Shown piece by piece: positions 1 through 8,016 of a stretch of 60,844 bases of DNA. This DNA is from Bacteriovorax stolpii. GTDB taxonomy: Bacteria > Bdellovibrionota > Bacteriovoracia > Bacteriovoracales > Bacteriovoracaceae. The notes beneath the pieces are model-generated. The model did no database searches. It saw nothing but the letters and a program-made list of their open reading frames with translations, and was not told where the DNA came from. The stretch is from NCBI GenBank assembly GCA_945905815.1, contig CAMDQH010000011.1, positions 1 to 60,844 on the forward strand, in the 5' to 3' direction. Every line of letters starts with the position of its first letter. The stretch's first letter is position 1. The position numbers and the translations under genes were made by a program.

Positions 1-206
1 GCATCGTTAGTTACATCCATTTCGAAAATAAAATCTGCGCCGATTTCTTCAGATAGCGGCAATACTCTTTTATGAATAACCTCATTCATGTAAGAAAGTG
101 CAACAGATGCACCCTGATCTTTGAAAGCTTTGGTTATTCCCCAAGCAATAGAGCGATCATTTGCTAGCCCAAGAATTAGGGCCTTTTTTCCTTCTAACAA
201 TTTCAT
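1..206 (-). CDS. fabI: Enoyl-[acyl-carrier-protein] reductase FabI, N-terminal part (cut by window edge)
   Basis: The first 68 codons of a minus-strand gene that runs off the left edge. The protein begins MKLLEGKKALILGLANDRS and continues with SIAWGI. This is the typical start of FabI, the NADH-dependent enoyl-ACP reductase that performs the last step of each cytoplasmic fatty-acid elongation cycle. The divergent SDR nucleotide-binding pattern (G-LAN-RSIAWGI), rather than TGxxxGIG, separates FabI from ordinary SDR enzymes. A GTGAGG ribosome-binding site lies about 7 bases before the ATG at 204-206. The catalytic Tyr and Lys lie outside the window. I am confident of the family from the N-terminus alone; FabV and FabL would look different here. 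Confidence 0.9.
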   Translation of the reverse strand, partial: MKLLEGKKALILGLANDRSIAWGITKAFKDQGASVALSYMNEVIHKRVLPLSEEIGADFIFEMDVTND

Positions 207-301
207 TGATACCTCACTTGAAAGTGGGTCAACTCTAACTAAGCACAAAGAGGCTTTCAAGATTAAAACAGCTTATTGTGCATTGACTCAAAGCAAATTC
301 G

Positions 302-334
302 AATAAAAAGAAGGACCTCAGAAGAGATCCCTTT
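302..334 (-). terminator. Intrinsic terminator downstream of the small lipoprotein gene
   Basis: On the minus strand GGATCTC-TTCT-GAGGTCC forms a 7-bp stem with one U-G wobble and a 4-base loop, followed by TTCTTTTTATT. On the plus strand the wobble becomes a C-A mismatch, so the hairpin belongs to minus-strand transcripts. It lies 26 bases past the stop that the lipoprotein gene would use if its frameshift were repaired (360). Confidence 0.7.
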
Positions 335-426
335 AATATTGACTACTAAAATTCAGTGATTAGCGCTTTGACGGAGTAATACTTCTGATTGTTCCAGCAT
401 AACCTGAAACCTGAGCAGTCACTTCT

Positions 427-687
427 CTATAGGCCCCAAAAAAATAACTCTTCACTTTTATTAGATTGAGGGGCGACTATAACATCGGCTTTACTTGTAA
501 CTACTGCATTCGCAATAGAAAACCATCCTGACTGATCCCCTTCATAAAAAACAACATCTAAGTCAGCATGCAGATTACTTTTAACATTCACCTCTAAAGA
601 CCTGGCTTTTTGTCTTTTGTGCATTTTAATCGAACAGCTTGCCATGAAAAATGTAGTGTCAATAATAAGCAATGGTAAAAACTTCAT
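427..687 (-). CDS. Small lipoprotein, probably frameshifted near its 3' end
   Basis: An 86-residue protein starting MKFLPLLIIDTTFFMASCSI: a short hydrophobic signal sequence ending in a lipobox-like MASC, so probably a lipid-anchored envelope protein. The start at 687 was chosen because the signal sequence begins there; the frame stays open upstream with a GTG but has no good ribosome site. The reading frame stops at 427 just after a run of seven T (minus strand, 438-444). With one T fewer it would read on as ...ELFFGAYREVTAQVSGYAG and end at 360, just before the terminator. That looks like the native C-terminus, giving about 109 residues. No family recognised. Confidence 0.55.
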   Translation of the reverse strand: MKFLPLLIIDTTFFMASCSIKMHKRQKARSLEVNVKSNLHADLDVVFYEGDQSGWFSIANAVVTSKADVIVAPQSNKSEELFFWGL

Positions 688-870
688 AAATAAATCTTCT
701 AATGGTATTTCATTATCTATTAGAATGGTTTTCCGTAGGAACTGATGGCATTTCAAACTGGGTAAAAGTTGCCTAACACTAAGCGAATCACATAAAAACA
801 GCCGCGTCATTCTTCCATTATTATCAATCACTGTGGTACGTTTCTAAGAGTAAAACCTTAAAGAGACACT

Positions 871-1998
871 ATGCAAAAGAAGCTCGTACCTGACTATATT
901 GAAAAACTCGAAGTCTATCAGGCCGGAAAGCCGATCGATGAACTGGCCCGTGAAAAGGGTCTGACTAAAATTTCCAAACTCGCGAGTAACGAAAATCCAC
1001 TTGGGCCTTCTCCTTTTGCCATTCGTGAAATGACCAATGCACTTTGGGATGTCCATCGTTATCCGGACATGTTTGCTCATCAGCTCAAAAATTCTTTGGC
1101 AGAACTTTATAAGCTCAAACCCCAAAATATTATTCTCGGCAATGGTTCTGAAGGAATCATGGGTTACATCGTGAGAGCTTTTCTACAGCCAGATGAAGAA
1201 GTGGTTACTAGCGAAAACACTTTTATTGGTTTTTTAATTCTAGCAAAATCCGTTGGGGCCAAACTTGTGCAAGTTCCTAGGAGACCAGATTACAAATACG
1301 ATGTTGAGGCGATAGCCAAAAAAATAACACCAAATACGAAGATTGTTTATATCGCCAATCCTGATAATCCAACCGGAACCTATATCACTAAAGAAGAATT
1401 TGATTTTCTTATGAAGCATGTTCCGGCCCACACGATAGTTATTTTGGATGAAGCATACTTTGAGTTTGCTCAGGCGACTTGGGATTATCCAGATTCAATG
1501 CACTACCGATATGATAACGTGATTACACTTAGAACTTTCTCTAAAGCTTATGGCATTTCAGGTGTTCGTTGTGGATATGGTTTTGGGCATGAATATCTCA
1601 TTGGAAACTTACATAAAGTAAAACTTCCATTTGAACCAAGTTCAATTGCACAAAAAGGCGCTTATGGTGCTATTAAAGATTATCCGCACCTCGTTCGAAC
1701 ACTTGAGAACAACAAAGAGCAATATGAAATTCTCTTTGATTATCTCTCTCAGGCAGGCTTTAAACCCATTGCTTCGGTTACGAATTTTATTACACTCAAA
1801 ACTGGTTCTGAAGAAGCAAGCTTGTTTTTATTTAATGAACTTCTTAATCATGGTGTGATTATCCGTCCCTTGCGTGCCAATCTCATGCCTGATCATGTTC
1901 GAATTTCAATCGGGACTAAAGAAGAAATGAATCACTTTTATGAGGCCATGTCTGAAGTCTTACCTCGCTATAAAGAAAAATTTGGGACAAAAAAATGA
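871..1998 (+). CDS. hisC: Histidinol-phosphate/aromatic aminotransferase (HisC family)
   Basis: A 375-residue PLP-dependent class I/II aminotransferase. Visible signatures are SNENPLGPSP (residues 39-48), NPDNPTG (163-169), the PLP-contacting DEAYFEF (193-199) and the Schiff-base lysine K225 in RTFSKAYG. Length is normal for HisC, which transaminates imidazole-acetol phosphate in histidine synthesis; relatives act on tyrosine and phenylalanine. The next gene overlaps it by 4 bases (ATGA) and encodes fumarylacetoacetase, followed by homogentisate dioxygenase. No other his genes are nearby. The context therefore favours a role as aromatic aminotransferase feeding tyrosine breakdown. That substrate is inference; the family is certain. 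Confidence 0.85.
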   Translation: MQKKLVPDYIEKLEVYQAGKPIDELAREKGLTKISKLASNENPLGPSPFAIREMTNALWDVHRYPDMFAHQLKNSLAELYKLKPQNIILGNGSEGIMGYIVRAFLQPDEEVVTSENTFIGFLILAKSVGAKLVQVPRRPDYKYDVEAIAKKITPNTKIVYIANPDNPTGTYITKEEFDFLMKHVPAHTIVILDEAYFEFAQATWDYPDSMHYRYDNVITLRTFSKAYGISGVRCGYGFGHEYLIGNLHKVKLPFEPSSIAQKGAYGAIKDYPHLVRTLENNKEQYEILFDYLSQAGFKPIASVTNFITLKTGSEEASLFLFNELLNHGVIIRPLRANLMPDHVRISIGTKEEMNHFYEAMSEVLPRYKEKFGTKK

Positions 1999-3011
1999 AA
2001 ATCTGTACCTATAAACGACCATCCACTTTCGGAATACAAAAACGTTTAGGGATTCTCTACAACGAGAAAACTATTATAGATGTTAACTTAACCTGGCAGG
2101 CCGTCTTTGAAAGATTCGGTTTTTATGCGCCTGATAAACGTGCTGATCTACTGGCCCCGAACTCACTTGCGGCTTTTTTAAGAATGTATCAAGATAATTC
2201 AATCCAAAAGATGCAGGAAACTCTCCAATGCTGGGGTGATCTTGCTTCACGCGGAATTCTCAAAACTAAAAATCAAGCGGACATTGCTTTTCATCTCCTA
2301 GATGCCAAAGAAACTACTTTTGATGCTCCCTTAGACGAAATTAACATGTACCGAGATTTCTACGCTCACGAAAAACATGTCAAAAAAGGTTTTGAAAAAA
2401 GAAACGAGCCAGTCCCTCCAGCATGGTATGAAATTCCTGCTTATTACAAAGGTGGGAATACCGGTTTCATCGGCCACGATACCATCATACCTTGGCCATA
2501 TTACTCTCAACAAATTGATTATGAGCTAGAACTCGGAGTGGTCATTGGTCGCGATGGAAAAAATGTAAAGGCCAAAGATATTAATAAACATATTTTCGGA
2601 TTCACCATCTTAAATGATATTTCTGCCCGCGATATTCAGCGTAAAGAAATGTCTATTCGACTTGGACCAGCAAAAGGTAAAGACTGGTGCTCGATTATGG
2701 GTCCAGTTATCGTCACTTATGATGAATTTAATTATCAGGAACCAAATCTAACCATGACAGCATCCGTGAACGGTGAAGAATGGTCGAGAGGCCAGTCAGG
2801 TGATTCTCATTATTCGTGGGGACAAATCATTGAGCATATCGGAATGGAAGAATGGATTCGCGCAACCGACTTCATTGGCTCAGGCACGGTTGGAACCGGT
2901 TGCGGATTAGAGCTAGATAAATGGATCAAACCAGGTGACGTAGTCGAGCTTGAAATTGAAAAAATTGGTAAATTAAGAAATATTGTGGGCACACCAAATT
3001 CAAAACCATAA
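1995..3011 (+). CDS. Fumarylacetoacetase (fumarylacetoacetate hydrolase family)
   Basis: A 338-residue protein with the FAH fold. The N-terminal beta domain leads into YRDFYAHEKH (residues 119-128), whose D121 and H128 match the metal-binding Asp and catalytic His of animal FAH. It is followed by YELELG with E177/E179, NDISARD with D208, and LGPAKGK with K229, all equivalent to FAH active-site positions. The C-terminus has the usual SGTVGTG and KIGKLRN elements. FAH splits fumarylacetoacetate into fumarate and acetoacetate, the last step of tyrosine degradation. It overlaps the aminotransferase gene upstream by 4 bases and is followed 10 bases later by homogentisate dioxygenase. Retention of the catalytic set and the neighbour make true FAH activity likely. 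Confidence 0.85.
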   Translation: MKICTYKRPSTFGIQKRLGILYNEKTIIDVNLTWQAVFERFGFYAPDKRADLLAPNSLAAFLRMYQDNSIQKMQETLQCWGDLASRGILKTKNQADIAFHLLDAKETTFDAPLDEINMYRDFYAHEKHVKKGFEKRNEPVPPAWYEIPAYYKGGNTGFIGHDTIIPWPYYSQQIDYELELGVVIGRDGKNVKAKDINKHIFGFTILNDISARDIQRKEMSIRLGPAKGKDWCSIMGPVIVTYDEFNYQEPNLTMTASVNGEEWSRGQSGDSHYSWGQIIEHIGMEEWIRATDFIGSGTVGTGCGLELDKWIKPGDVVELEIEKIGKLRNIVGTPNSKP

Positions 3012-3021
3012 GGGTTGTATC

Positions 3022-4113
3022 ATGGAAAACTTTAAGGCCAGCGGCATCTATACCAAACAAGCTCACGTAAAAATCCCTGAGGGACTTTTTGAAGAAGAGC
3101 ATGGACGCAAAGGTTTTTTTGGCCGCGTCGCCCATCTCTATCGCAAGAATCAGCCAACTAATTGGAGCAATATTGAAGGCGATCTTAAGCCGCGCAATTT
3201 GCCCCCCGTCTTTGGTGAAAAATCTCTGGAGAATAAATTCTCAAAAGTCCTTTATAACAACGATGTTGAAGTTTATCTGGGCTCAAGAACCAAGCCCTAT
3301 GAATCGTTTTACCGTAACGCTGATCATGACGAGATGTTTTTCATTCACGAAGGTGAAGGAAGAATGGAAACAACTTTCGGTCATATCCCTTTCGTAAAGG
3401 GTGATTACATCATCATGCCAAGAGGAACGACTTATAAAACTTTCCTCAGCAAACCTTGTAAAATTTTAAAAGTTGAATCTAAATCAGAATTTGAAGATCC
3501 TGCACGTGGGATTCTGGGACCTAATGCCCTTTATGATCAGACTGCTAAGTTTATTCCAGAAGCTGCGCTGGGAAGCGAACAGAATCTCACTGATTACAAA
3601 GTCACCATAAAGCACCGAGGAAAAAATACTATTGTAACCTACCCTTTCAATCCACTAGATGCTCTTGGTTGGAAAGGTTCGCTTTATCCGTGGAAAATTT
3701 CAATTTATGATTATTGTCCGATAACTTCGCACCGTTATCATATTCCGCCTTCCGGGCACACCATGTTTGTGGCGCACAATTTTGTAGTCTGCTCGTTTGT
3801 TGCTCGTCCATTGGAACATACATCTGAGGAAGTTTTAAAAGTGCCTTTTTATCACTCAAATATTGATTACGATGAAGTGCTTTTTTATCATCAGGGGAAT
3901 TTTTTCTCTCGAGACAACATAGATTGTGGTGCCATTACTTACCACCCTCAAGGCATCAACCATGGCCCTCACCCTAAGGCCTTTGCCAAAGCGAATGAGA
4001 AAGAATGGACCGATGAATTCGCGGTTATGATTGATGCCCGTTTCCCGCTTGAAATGTCTGATGAGTTTAAACGGCTCGAAAATAAAGACTATTGGAAAAG
4101 TTGGATGACTTAA
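3022..4113 (+). CDS. hmgA: Homogentisate 1,2-dioxygenase
   Basis: 363 residues from the ATG at 3022, chosen for its AAGGG ribosome site; an earlier in-frame ATG at 2983 lies inside the FAH gene. The N-terminus KQAHVKIPEGLFEEEHGRKG (residues 12-31) followed by FFG, and PTNW (45-48), are homogentisate-dioxygenase hallmarks. Two cupin segments follow. Likely iron ligands are H278, E285 and H314 (in HPQGINHGPHP), with H308 as active-site histidine. The enzyme opens the homogentisate ring to maleylacetoacetate. It is shorter than the eukaryotic enzyme (about 445), and the H-to-E spacing is one residue longer than in the human protein, suggesting a divergent bacterial subfamily. It is the last gene of the hisC-FAH-HGD run; 4-hydroxyphenylpyruvate dioxygenase and maleylacetoacetate isomerase are not in the window. 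Confidence 0.85.
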   Translation: MENFKASGIYTKQAHVKIPEGLFEEEHGRKGFFGRVAHLYRKNQPTNWSNIEGDLKPRNLPPVFGEKSLENKFSKVLYNNDVEVYLGSRTKPYESFYRNADHDEMFFIHEGEGRMETTFGHIPFVKGDYIIMPRGTTYKTFLSKPCKILKVESKSEFEDPARGILGPNALYDQTAKFIPEAALGSEQNLTDYKVTIKHRGKNTIVTYPFNPLDALGWKGSLYPWKISIYDYCPITSHRYHIPPSGHTMFVAHNFVVCSFVARPLEHTSEEVLKVPFYHSNIDYDEVLFYHQGNFFSRDNIDCGAITYHPQGINHGPHPKAFAKANEKEWTDEFAVMIDARFPLEMSDEFKRLENKDYWKSWMT

Positions 4114-4219
4114 TCCGACTTATTCAATCAATCGAATATTTCCTATATTTTCCCTATTCCACAGAATCAACAAGAGAGTGAAAATAGAGTGATAAGCCTT
4201 CACTTAAAAAGGAAATCTC

Positions 4220-4996
4220 ATGAAGAAGTTTTACGTTATCGCATTGGCCCTGATTTCAACGGGTGCACTTGCTTCTGGCCCACAATTTAATAATTTATCC
4301 GAATCAGATGTAGAAGGTGTTGCAAAGGAATTCTCTGCAAACTTTGCACACACGGGTGTTTCAGCTCCTGAGACTGATGGCCTTTGGGGGGTTGAAGTCG
4401 GCCTTGTTGCTGGTAAAACAGCATCTCCTGATTTGAAAGACGTTGTAGATGCATCTGGAGGCAAAGGTAGCGATGTTGCATCCATATATCACGCTGGTAT
4501 TATGACTAGGGTTCATTTCCCTGGAGAAATTTTTGCTGAGTTGAATTTTTTACCAGAAAAAGAAATAAGTGACATTACCGTAAAAAATACTTCTTATGAA
4601 CTTGGCTGGAATGCAGGAGGTTTTTTTGGTCTACCTTTGGATTTAGCAGCAGGAATAAACTTTGCAAATTCTGAAATGTCATTCAAACAAACTACACCTG
4701 TAACTTCAGATACCTCGCTTAAATCAAAAACGAGAGTCATGTGGGTAGGAGTAAGTAAAACATTACTTTTCTTCACACCTTATTTGAAAGTAGGAACAGT
4801 AAGTGCAGACACTGACTTAAAGGCAACAGGAAGTATTCTTACTTATACCGCTAGCCTGGAAGATTCTGTAACTAACTCAGGAAGCTACCTGGCCTTTGGC
4901 GCCAACTTGCAGTTTGCTTTCCTAAAACTCGGTTTTGAAGCCTCTCAGATCATGGGTGTTAAACGCGCCAGTGGAAAACTTTCTTTCGATTTCTAA
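4220..4996 (+). CDS. Outer-membrane beta-barrel protein, function unknown
   Basis: A 258-residue exported protein. MKKFYVIALALISTGALASG is a clear signal peptide with cleavage after ALA or ALASG. The mature part alternates hydrophobic and polar residues in short strands rich in Gly, Thr and aromatics, and ends with phenylalanine (KLSFDF), the classic outer-membrane barrel C-terminus. An AAAAAGGA ribosome site precedes the ATG. A strong terminator follows 6 bases after the stop, and 106 bases separate it from hmgA, so it is probably a single-gene unit. No specific porin or transporter family recognised. Confidence 0.75.
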   Translation: MKKFYVIALALISTGALASGPQFNNLSESDVEGVAKEFSANFAHTGVSAPETDGLWGVEVGLVAGKTASPDLKDVVDASGGKGSDVASIYHAGIMTRVHFPGEIFAELNFLPEKEISDITVKNTSYELGWNAGGFFGLPLDLAAGINFANSEMSFKQTTPVTSDTSLKSKTRVMWVGVSKTLLFFTPYLKVGTVSADTDLKATGSILTYTASLEDSVTNSGSYLAFGANLQFAFLKLGFEASQIMGVKRASGKLSFDF

Positions 4997-5002
4997 ATCT
5001 CC

Positions 5003-5025
5003 AAAGGGCCTTCGGGCCCTTTTTC
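5003..5025 (+). terminator. Intrinsic terminator of the outer-membrane protein gene
   Basis: AAAGGGCC-TTCG-GGCCCTTT: an 8-bp perfect stem (5003-5010 with 5015-5022) capped by a UUCG tetraloop and running into T residues. It directly follows the stop at 4996 and touches the 3' end of the convergent metallo-hydrolase gene, separating the two transcripts. Confidence 0.9.
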
Positions 5026-5917
5026 ATTTAAATAATTCAATCTTCTCAGCATACTTTGGAAAAATAATCTTTTTATCCGGATGCGCTTTCTTCATTTTCT
5101 CCAACAGCTCATGAATTTTAACCCCAGGCAAATAGGAAACTTCTGATTTTGGATTAAACCCAAATACAAAATTATCAAAATGCGTCGGTATAAAGATGGA
5201 AGGTTTTAGGGCACCTGTATAGCCGTTAACAATTGCCTCATCATCCGGTCTGTTGGCCACGCCTTGGATAACGACATCGACCTTATTGGTAAATGAATGA
5301 ATGGAATTCAGAAATGGTTCTGACCCTTGATCAAGCAGAATATTACCTGATGGATGCTCGACATAATAAAACCATGTCTCCCCCATTCGGTAATCGTAGA
5401 AGCCAAAATCGAAATCTTCACGAACGGGCCCATATAGGTAGGTAATCCCCAAGCTTCTAATATGCGCATGCGTTCTCAAAATTGGCGTTATCGTAAATTT
5501 TCCAATTTTGATCGGCTTTAAACTTTCAATTCTTTCAGTTTTTATTTTTGGGTCTTTGTAAGCTTTAGCCACGATTTCTGAACTTCCATCAACGTAAAAT
5601 GTTGCTCCTGTGAGCTTAGAAACAATGGGGGCATCAATAACGTGATCGTAATGAGAATGACTCGCAAAAAGCGCATTCACTTTTTCTAACTTATGTTCCT
5701 TGATCACGCTCGCCACAAGGGTCTCATCTGATCTTAGGTCAGAAATATTCAACCAATGCTGAATTCCGGCCCGGGTAAACATCGGATCAAAGAAAATCTT
5801 TGTTTCCTCATCTTCCAGAACTAGCGATGCCACCGTAAACCACCGTACTTCCACCTTGGCCAAAGCTTGACTCAGTGGGAGAAACGCACAGGAAATTAAA
5901 ATAAGGATTTTAAACAT
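5024..5917 (-). CDS. Exported metallo-beta-lactamase-fold hydrolase
   Basis: 297 residues from the ATG at 5917, chosen because it begins a good signal peptide (MFKILILISCAFLPLSQALA) and has an AAGAGAAG ribosome site. The mature protein has the MBL-fold zinc motif HSHYDH (H87, H89, D91, H92), a later HAH and a C-terminal HFDNF that can supply further ligands. The region around residues 120-200 suits a lipid- or ester-like substrate, but none can be named. The location is periplasmic or outer-surface. Its start lies only 27 bases from the divergent flavin reductase start, so the two promoters must overlap each other or lie inside the genes. Confidence 0.8.
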   Translation of the reverse strand: MFKILILISCAFLPLSQALAKVEVRWFTVASLVLEDEETKIFFDPMFTRAGIQHWLNISDLRSDETLVASVIKEHKLEKVNALFASHSHYDHVIDAPIVSKLTGATFYVDGSSEIVAKAYKDPKIKTERIESLKPIKIGKFTITPILRTHAHIRSLGITYLYGPVREDFDFGFYDYRMGETWFYYVEHPSGNILLDQGSEPFLNSIHSFTNKVDVVIQGVANRPDDEAIVNGYTGALKPSIFIPTHFDNFVFGFNPKSEVSYLPGVKIHELLEKMKKAHPDKKIIFPKYAEKIELFK

Positions 5918-5944
5918 AGCTTCTCTTCTTATATGATAGGTCTC

Positions 5945-6571
5945 ATGAAAACATATCAAACTAATGGTGCCTTTGCCGATAATTATAAATTTTTGATTGG
6001 ATCAATCATTCCAAGGCCTATTGCTGTGATTTCCACTAAGAATATTGATGGCTCAAATAATCTAGCGCCTTTTTCATTTTTTACGGCGGTTTCCGCACAA
6101 CCAATGATTATTGCTTTTTGTCCTATGATCAGGACATCTACTGGAGATTTTAAGGACACCTTAAAAAACATTCTTCGTGAAAAAGAATTCGTGGTTAATT
6201 TTTGTACTGAAGATAACTACGAAAAAGTTAACCTTGCTTCGAGCGAGCTTCCTTTTGGAGAAGATGAATTTAAATTCGCAGGTCTGACACCTATGGCATC
6301 TGAAGTTGTTAAGGCCTGTCGTCTCAAAGAATCACCGGTTCAATTTGAATGTGTTTTCAGGGATTTGCTTTGTTATGGGAAAGACCCTGGAGCTGGTTCG
6401 CTTATCACCGGCGAAGTGAAGCTCGTTCACATTGATGAAAAAATCATGAAAGATGGAAAAATTCTAACGGAACTATTCAAGGCCGTTGGAAGAGGCGCTG
6501 GAAACGACTGGTTTAAAACTGACAGTCGATTTGAAGTAGAACGTCTTACCAAAGCGCAAATTCAAAAATAA
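5945..6571 (+). CDS. Flavin reductase-like FMN-binding split-barrel protein
   Basis: 208 residues from the ATG at 5945, preferred over the ATG at 5933 because TAGGT lies just before it. The N-terminal stretch SIIPRPIAVIST followed by N-LAPFSFF is diagnostic of the DIM6/NTAB flavin-reductase family, which binds FMN in a split barrel and reduces it with NAD(P)H or acts as an FMN-dependent oxidoreductase. A cytoplasmic protein with no signal sequence. Neither neighbour is obviously a flavin-dependent monooxygenase partner, so the physiological substrate is unknown. Confidence 0.8.
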   Translation: MKTYQTNGAFADNYKFLIGSIIPRPIAVISTKNIDGSNNLAPFSFFTAVSAQPMIIAFCPMIRTSTGDFKDTLKNILREKEFVVNFCTEDNYEKVNLASSELPFGEDEFKFAGLTPMASEVVKACRLKESPVQFECVFRDLLCYGKDPGAGSLITGEVKLVHIDEKIMKDGKILTELFKAVGRGAGNDWFKTDSRFEVERLTKAQIQK

Positions 6572-6680
6572 AAATTAACTCTTTAGGCCAATGCCATTAG
6601 TCCCAGAAATTTTCTCGGAAGGCTTGCCCCAATTGAGTCCAAAACTGCCTCTTTCACTACGGCATTTCGATAAGATACTT

Positions 6681-6697
6681 TTGGCACAAATGTAGCA
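6681..6697 (+). promoter_or_regulatory. Candidate sigma54 (-24/-12) promoter
   Basis: TTGGCACAAATGTAGCA matches the sigma54 consensus YTGGCAC-N5-TTGCA with the required GG-N10-GC spacing and one mismatch in the -12 element. It lies in the 202-base gap before the glycosyltransferase gene and would start transcription about 65 bases before its ATG. Whether an activator site lies upstream is not visible. Confidence 0.5.
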
Positions 6698-6773
6698 AGT
6701 AGCATTCAACTTTCGAATGTCATAATTCCATGTCATTCAGCATCTAAATAAATTTATCTTTGGAGCCGAAGCT

Positions 6774-7928
6774 ATGAACTCACTTTGTGAAACATCGGAT
6801 CTCTTGGTTTTTTCTCATCTGCGTTGGGATTTCATTTTCCAAAGACAACTTCAGGTTCTTTCTAGATATGCTAAACATCGAAGAGTGTATTTTATCGAAG
6901 AAGTAATTTTAGGCATAACCAATGAACCTCGCCTGTATATTAAAACTGCTGATGCGAAATTAAATATTATTGTTCCGTACCTACCTAATGGCCTAAGCGA
7001 TTCCGAAGTAAATACAGCAATGAGACTGATGCTAGACGAACTATTGTTGGATGAAGATATTGAAAATTTTACGACATTTTACTATTCACCAAAACCTTTG
7101 AGCTATTCTAGTCATATGAAGCCATCTTTGATTTTTTTTGACTGTATGGATGATGAAAAGCTTCTAAAGAATAATGAACTTATCAATAAATCTAATTATA
7201 TTTTTACAAATAGCCAATCTTTACATGAAGAAAACAGTCCTCATAAGTACAATCTACATTTACTGCCCGATAGTTTTGAATTTGCTCATTTTGAAAAAAG
7301 CCGAGTGTTGCTTAATGAACCGCATGATCAAATCAATATACCACACCCAAGGATCGGGTATTACGGTGTAGTTGATGAAAAATTTAATCTTAAACTACTA
7401 GATAAAATGTCTGATTTGCGCCCAGAATTTCAGTTTATAATTATGGGCTCAGTCGTGGGAATTGATTCATCCTCTCTGCCAATAAAACCAAACATTCATT
7501 ATCTTGGTAAAAAAGATTTTCAAGCTCTTCCATATTATCTTTCTAGCTGGGACTGCGCCTTCATGCCGTACTCACATAACGATGCGACTCGTTTCACAAG
7601 TCCCACCAAAACGGCAGAATTGTTGGCCTCTGGAACACCAGTCGTTTCCACCTCAATCTTTAATGTTGTTCACCCATATGCTGATGCCAAACTTATCCAT
7701 ATTGCAGACCATCCTGAGCATTTTGTGGAATGTATTGAAAGGGCCATTAATGAAAGTAATTATGATCCTGAATGGCTTGAGCGCGTAGATCAATTCCTAG
7801 AAGGTAAATCTTGGGACTCAACTTTTAAGCAAATCGCGGACCTAGAAATGGATGCAAAAAAAATGGTAAATAAAAGATACATTCCCGCTCATATGGACAG
7901 TGCGCTACTTGCCATTGGATTAGTTTAA
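6774..7928 (+). CDS. Glycosyltransferase (GT-B type)
   Basis: A 384-residue cytoplasmic protein. The opening DLLVFSHLRWDFIFQRQLQV and the following RVYFIEE are typical of a glycosyltransferase group often found near polysaccharide genes. FFDCMDD (138-144), a Rossmann-like YYGVVDEKF, and the C-terminal SPTKTAELLASGTPVVST segment are the donor-sugar binding parts of GT-B enzymes of the GT1/GT4 type. The preceding RBS is TTTGGAG. It is followed by a hairpin and stands alone, so the acceptor (capsule, LPS or protein) cannot be deduced. A sigma54-like promoter lies upstream. Confidence 0.75.
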   Translation: MNSLCETSDLLVFSHLRWDFIFQRQLQVLSRYAKHRRVYFIEEVILGITNEPRLYIKTADAKLNIIVPYLPNGLSDSEVNTAMRLMLDELLLDEDIENFTTFYYSPKPLSYSSHMKPSLIFFDCMDDEKLLKNNELINKSNYIFTNSQSLHEENSPHKYNLHLLPDSFEFAHFEKSRVLLNEPHDQINIPHPRIGYYGVVDEKFNLKLLDKMSDLRPEFQFIIMGSVVGIDSSSLPIKPNIHYLGKKDFQALPYYLSSWDCAFMPYSHNDATRFTSPTKTAELLASGTPVVSTSIFNVVHPYADAKLIHIADHPEHFVECIERAINESNYDPEWLERVDQFLEGKSWDSTFKQIADLEMDAKKMVNKRYIPAHMDSALLAIGLV

Positions 7929-7957
7929 GACTAACGGTTAGCGTTAGTCTGTTTCTG
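7928..7957 (+). terminator. Probable terminator after the glycosyltransferase gene
   Basis: AGACTAACG-GTTAG-CGTTAGTCT is a perfect 9-bp inverted repeat (7928-7936 with 7942-7950) beginning in the stop codon, followed by the modest T stretch GTTTCTG. The U tract is weak, so termination may be partial. Confidence 0.55.
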
Positions 7958-8016
7958 ATGGTCAAATGGCCCCCTCGCTTTTAAGATTTATTCACTTAAA
8001 TCAATAAGGAGAGGCC

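Noticed and set aside
7928-7957. Inverted repeat after the glycosyltransferase as a recombination site
   Set aside because: It is a short simple hairpin at a stop codon, best read as a terminator; no integrase gene is near.
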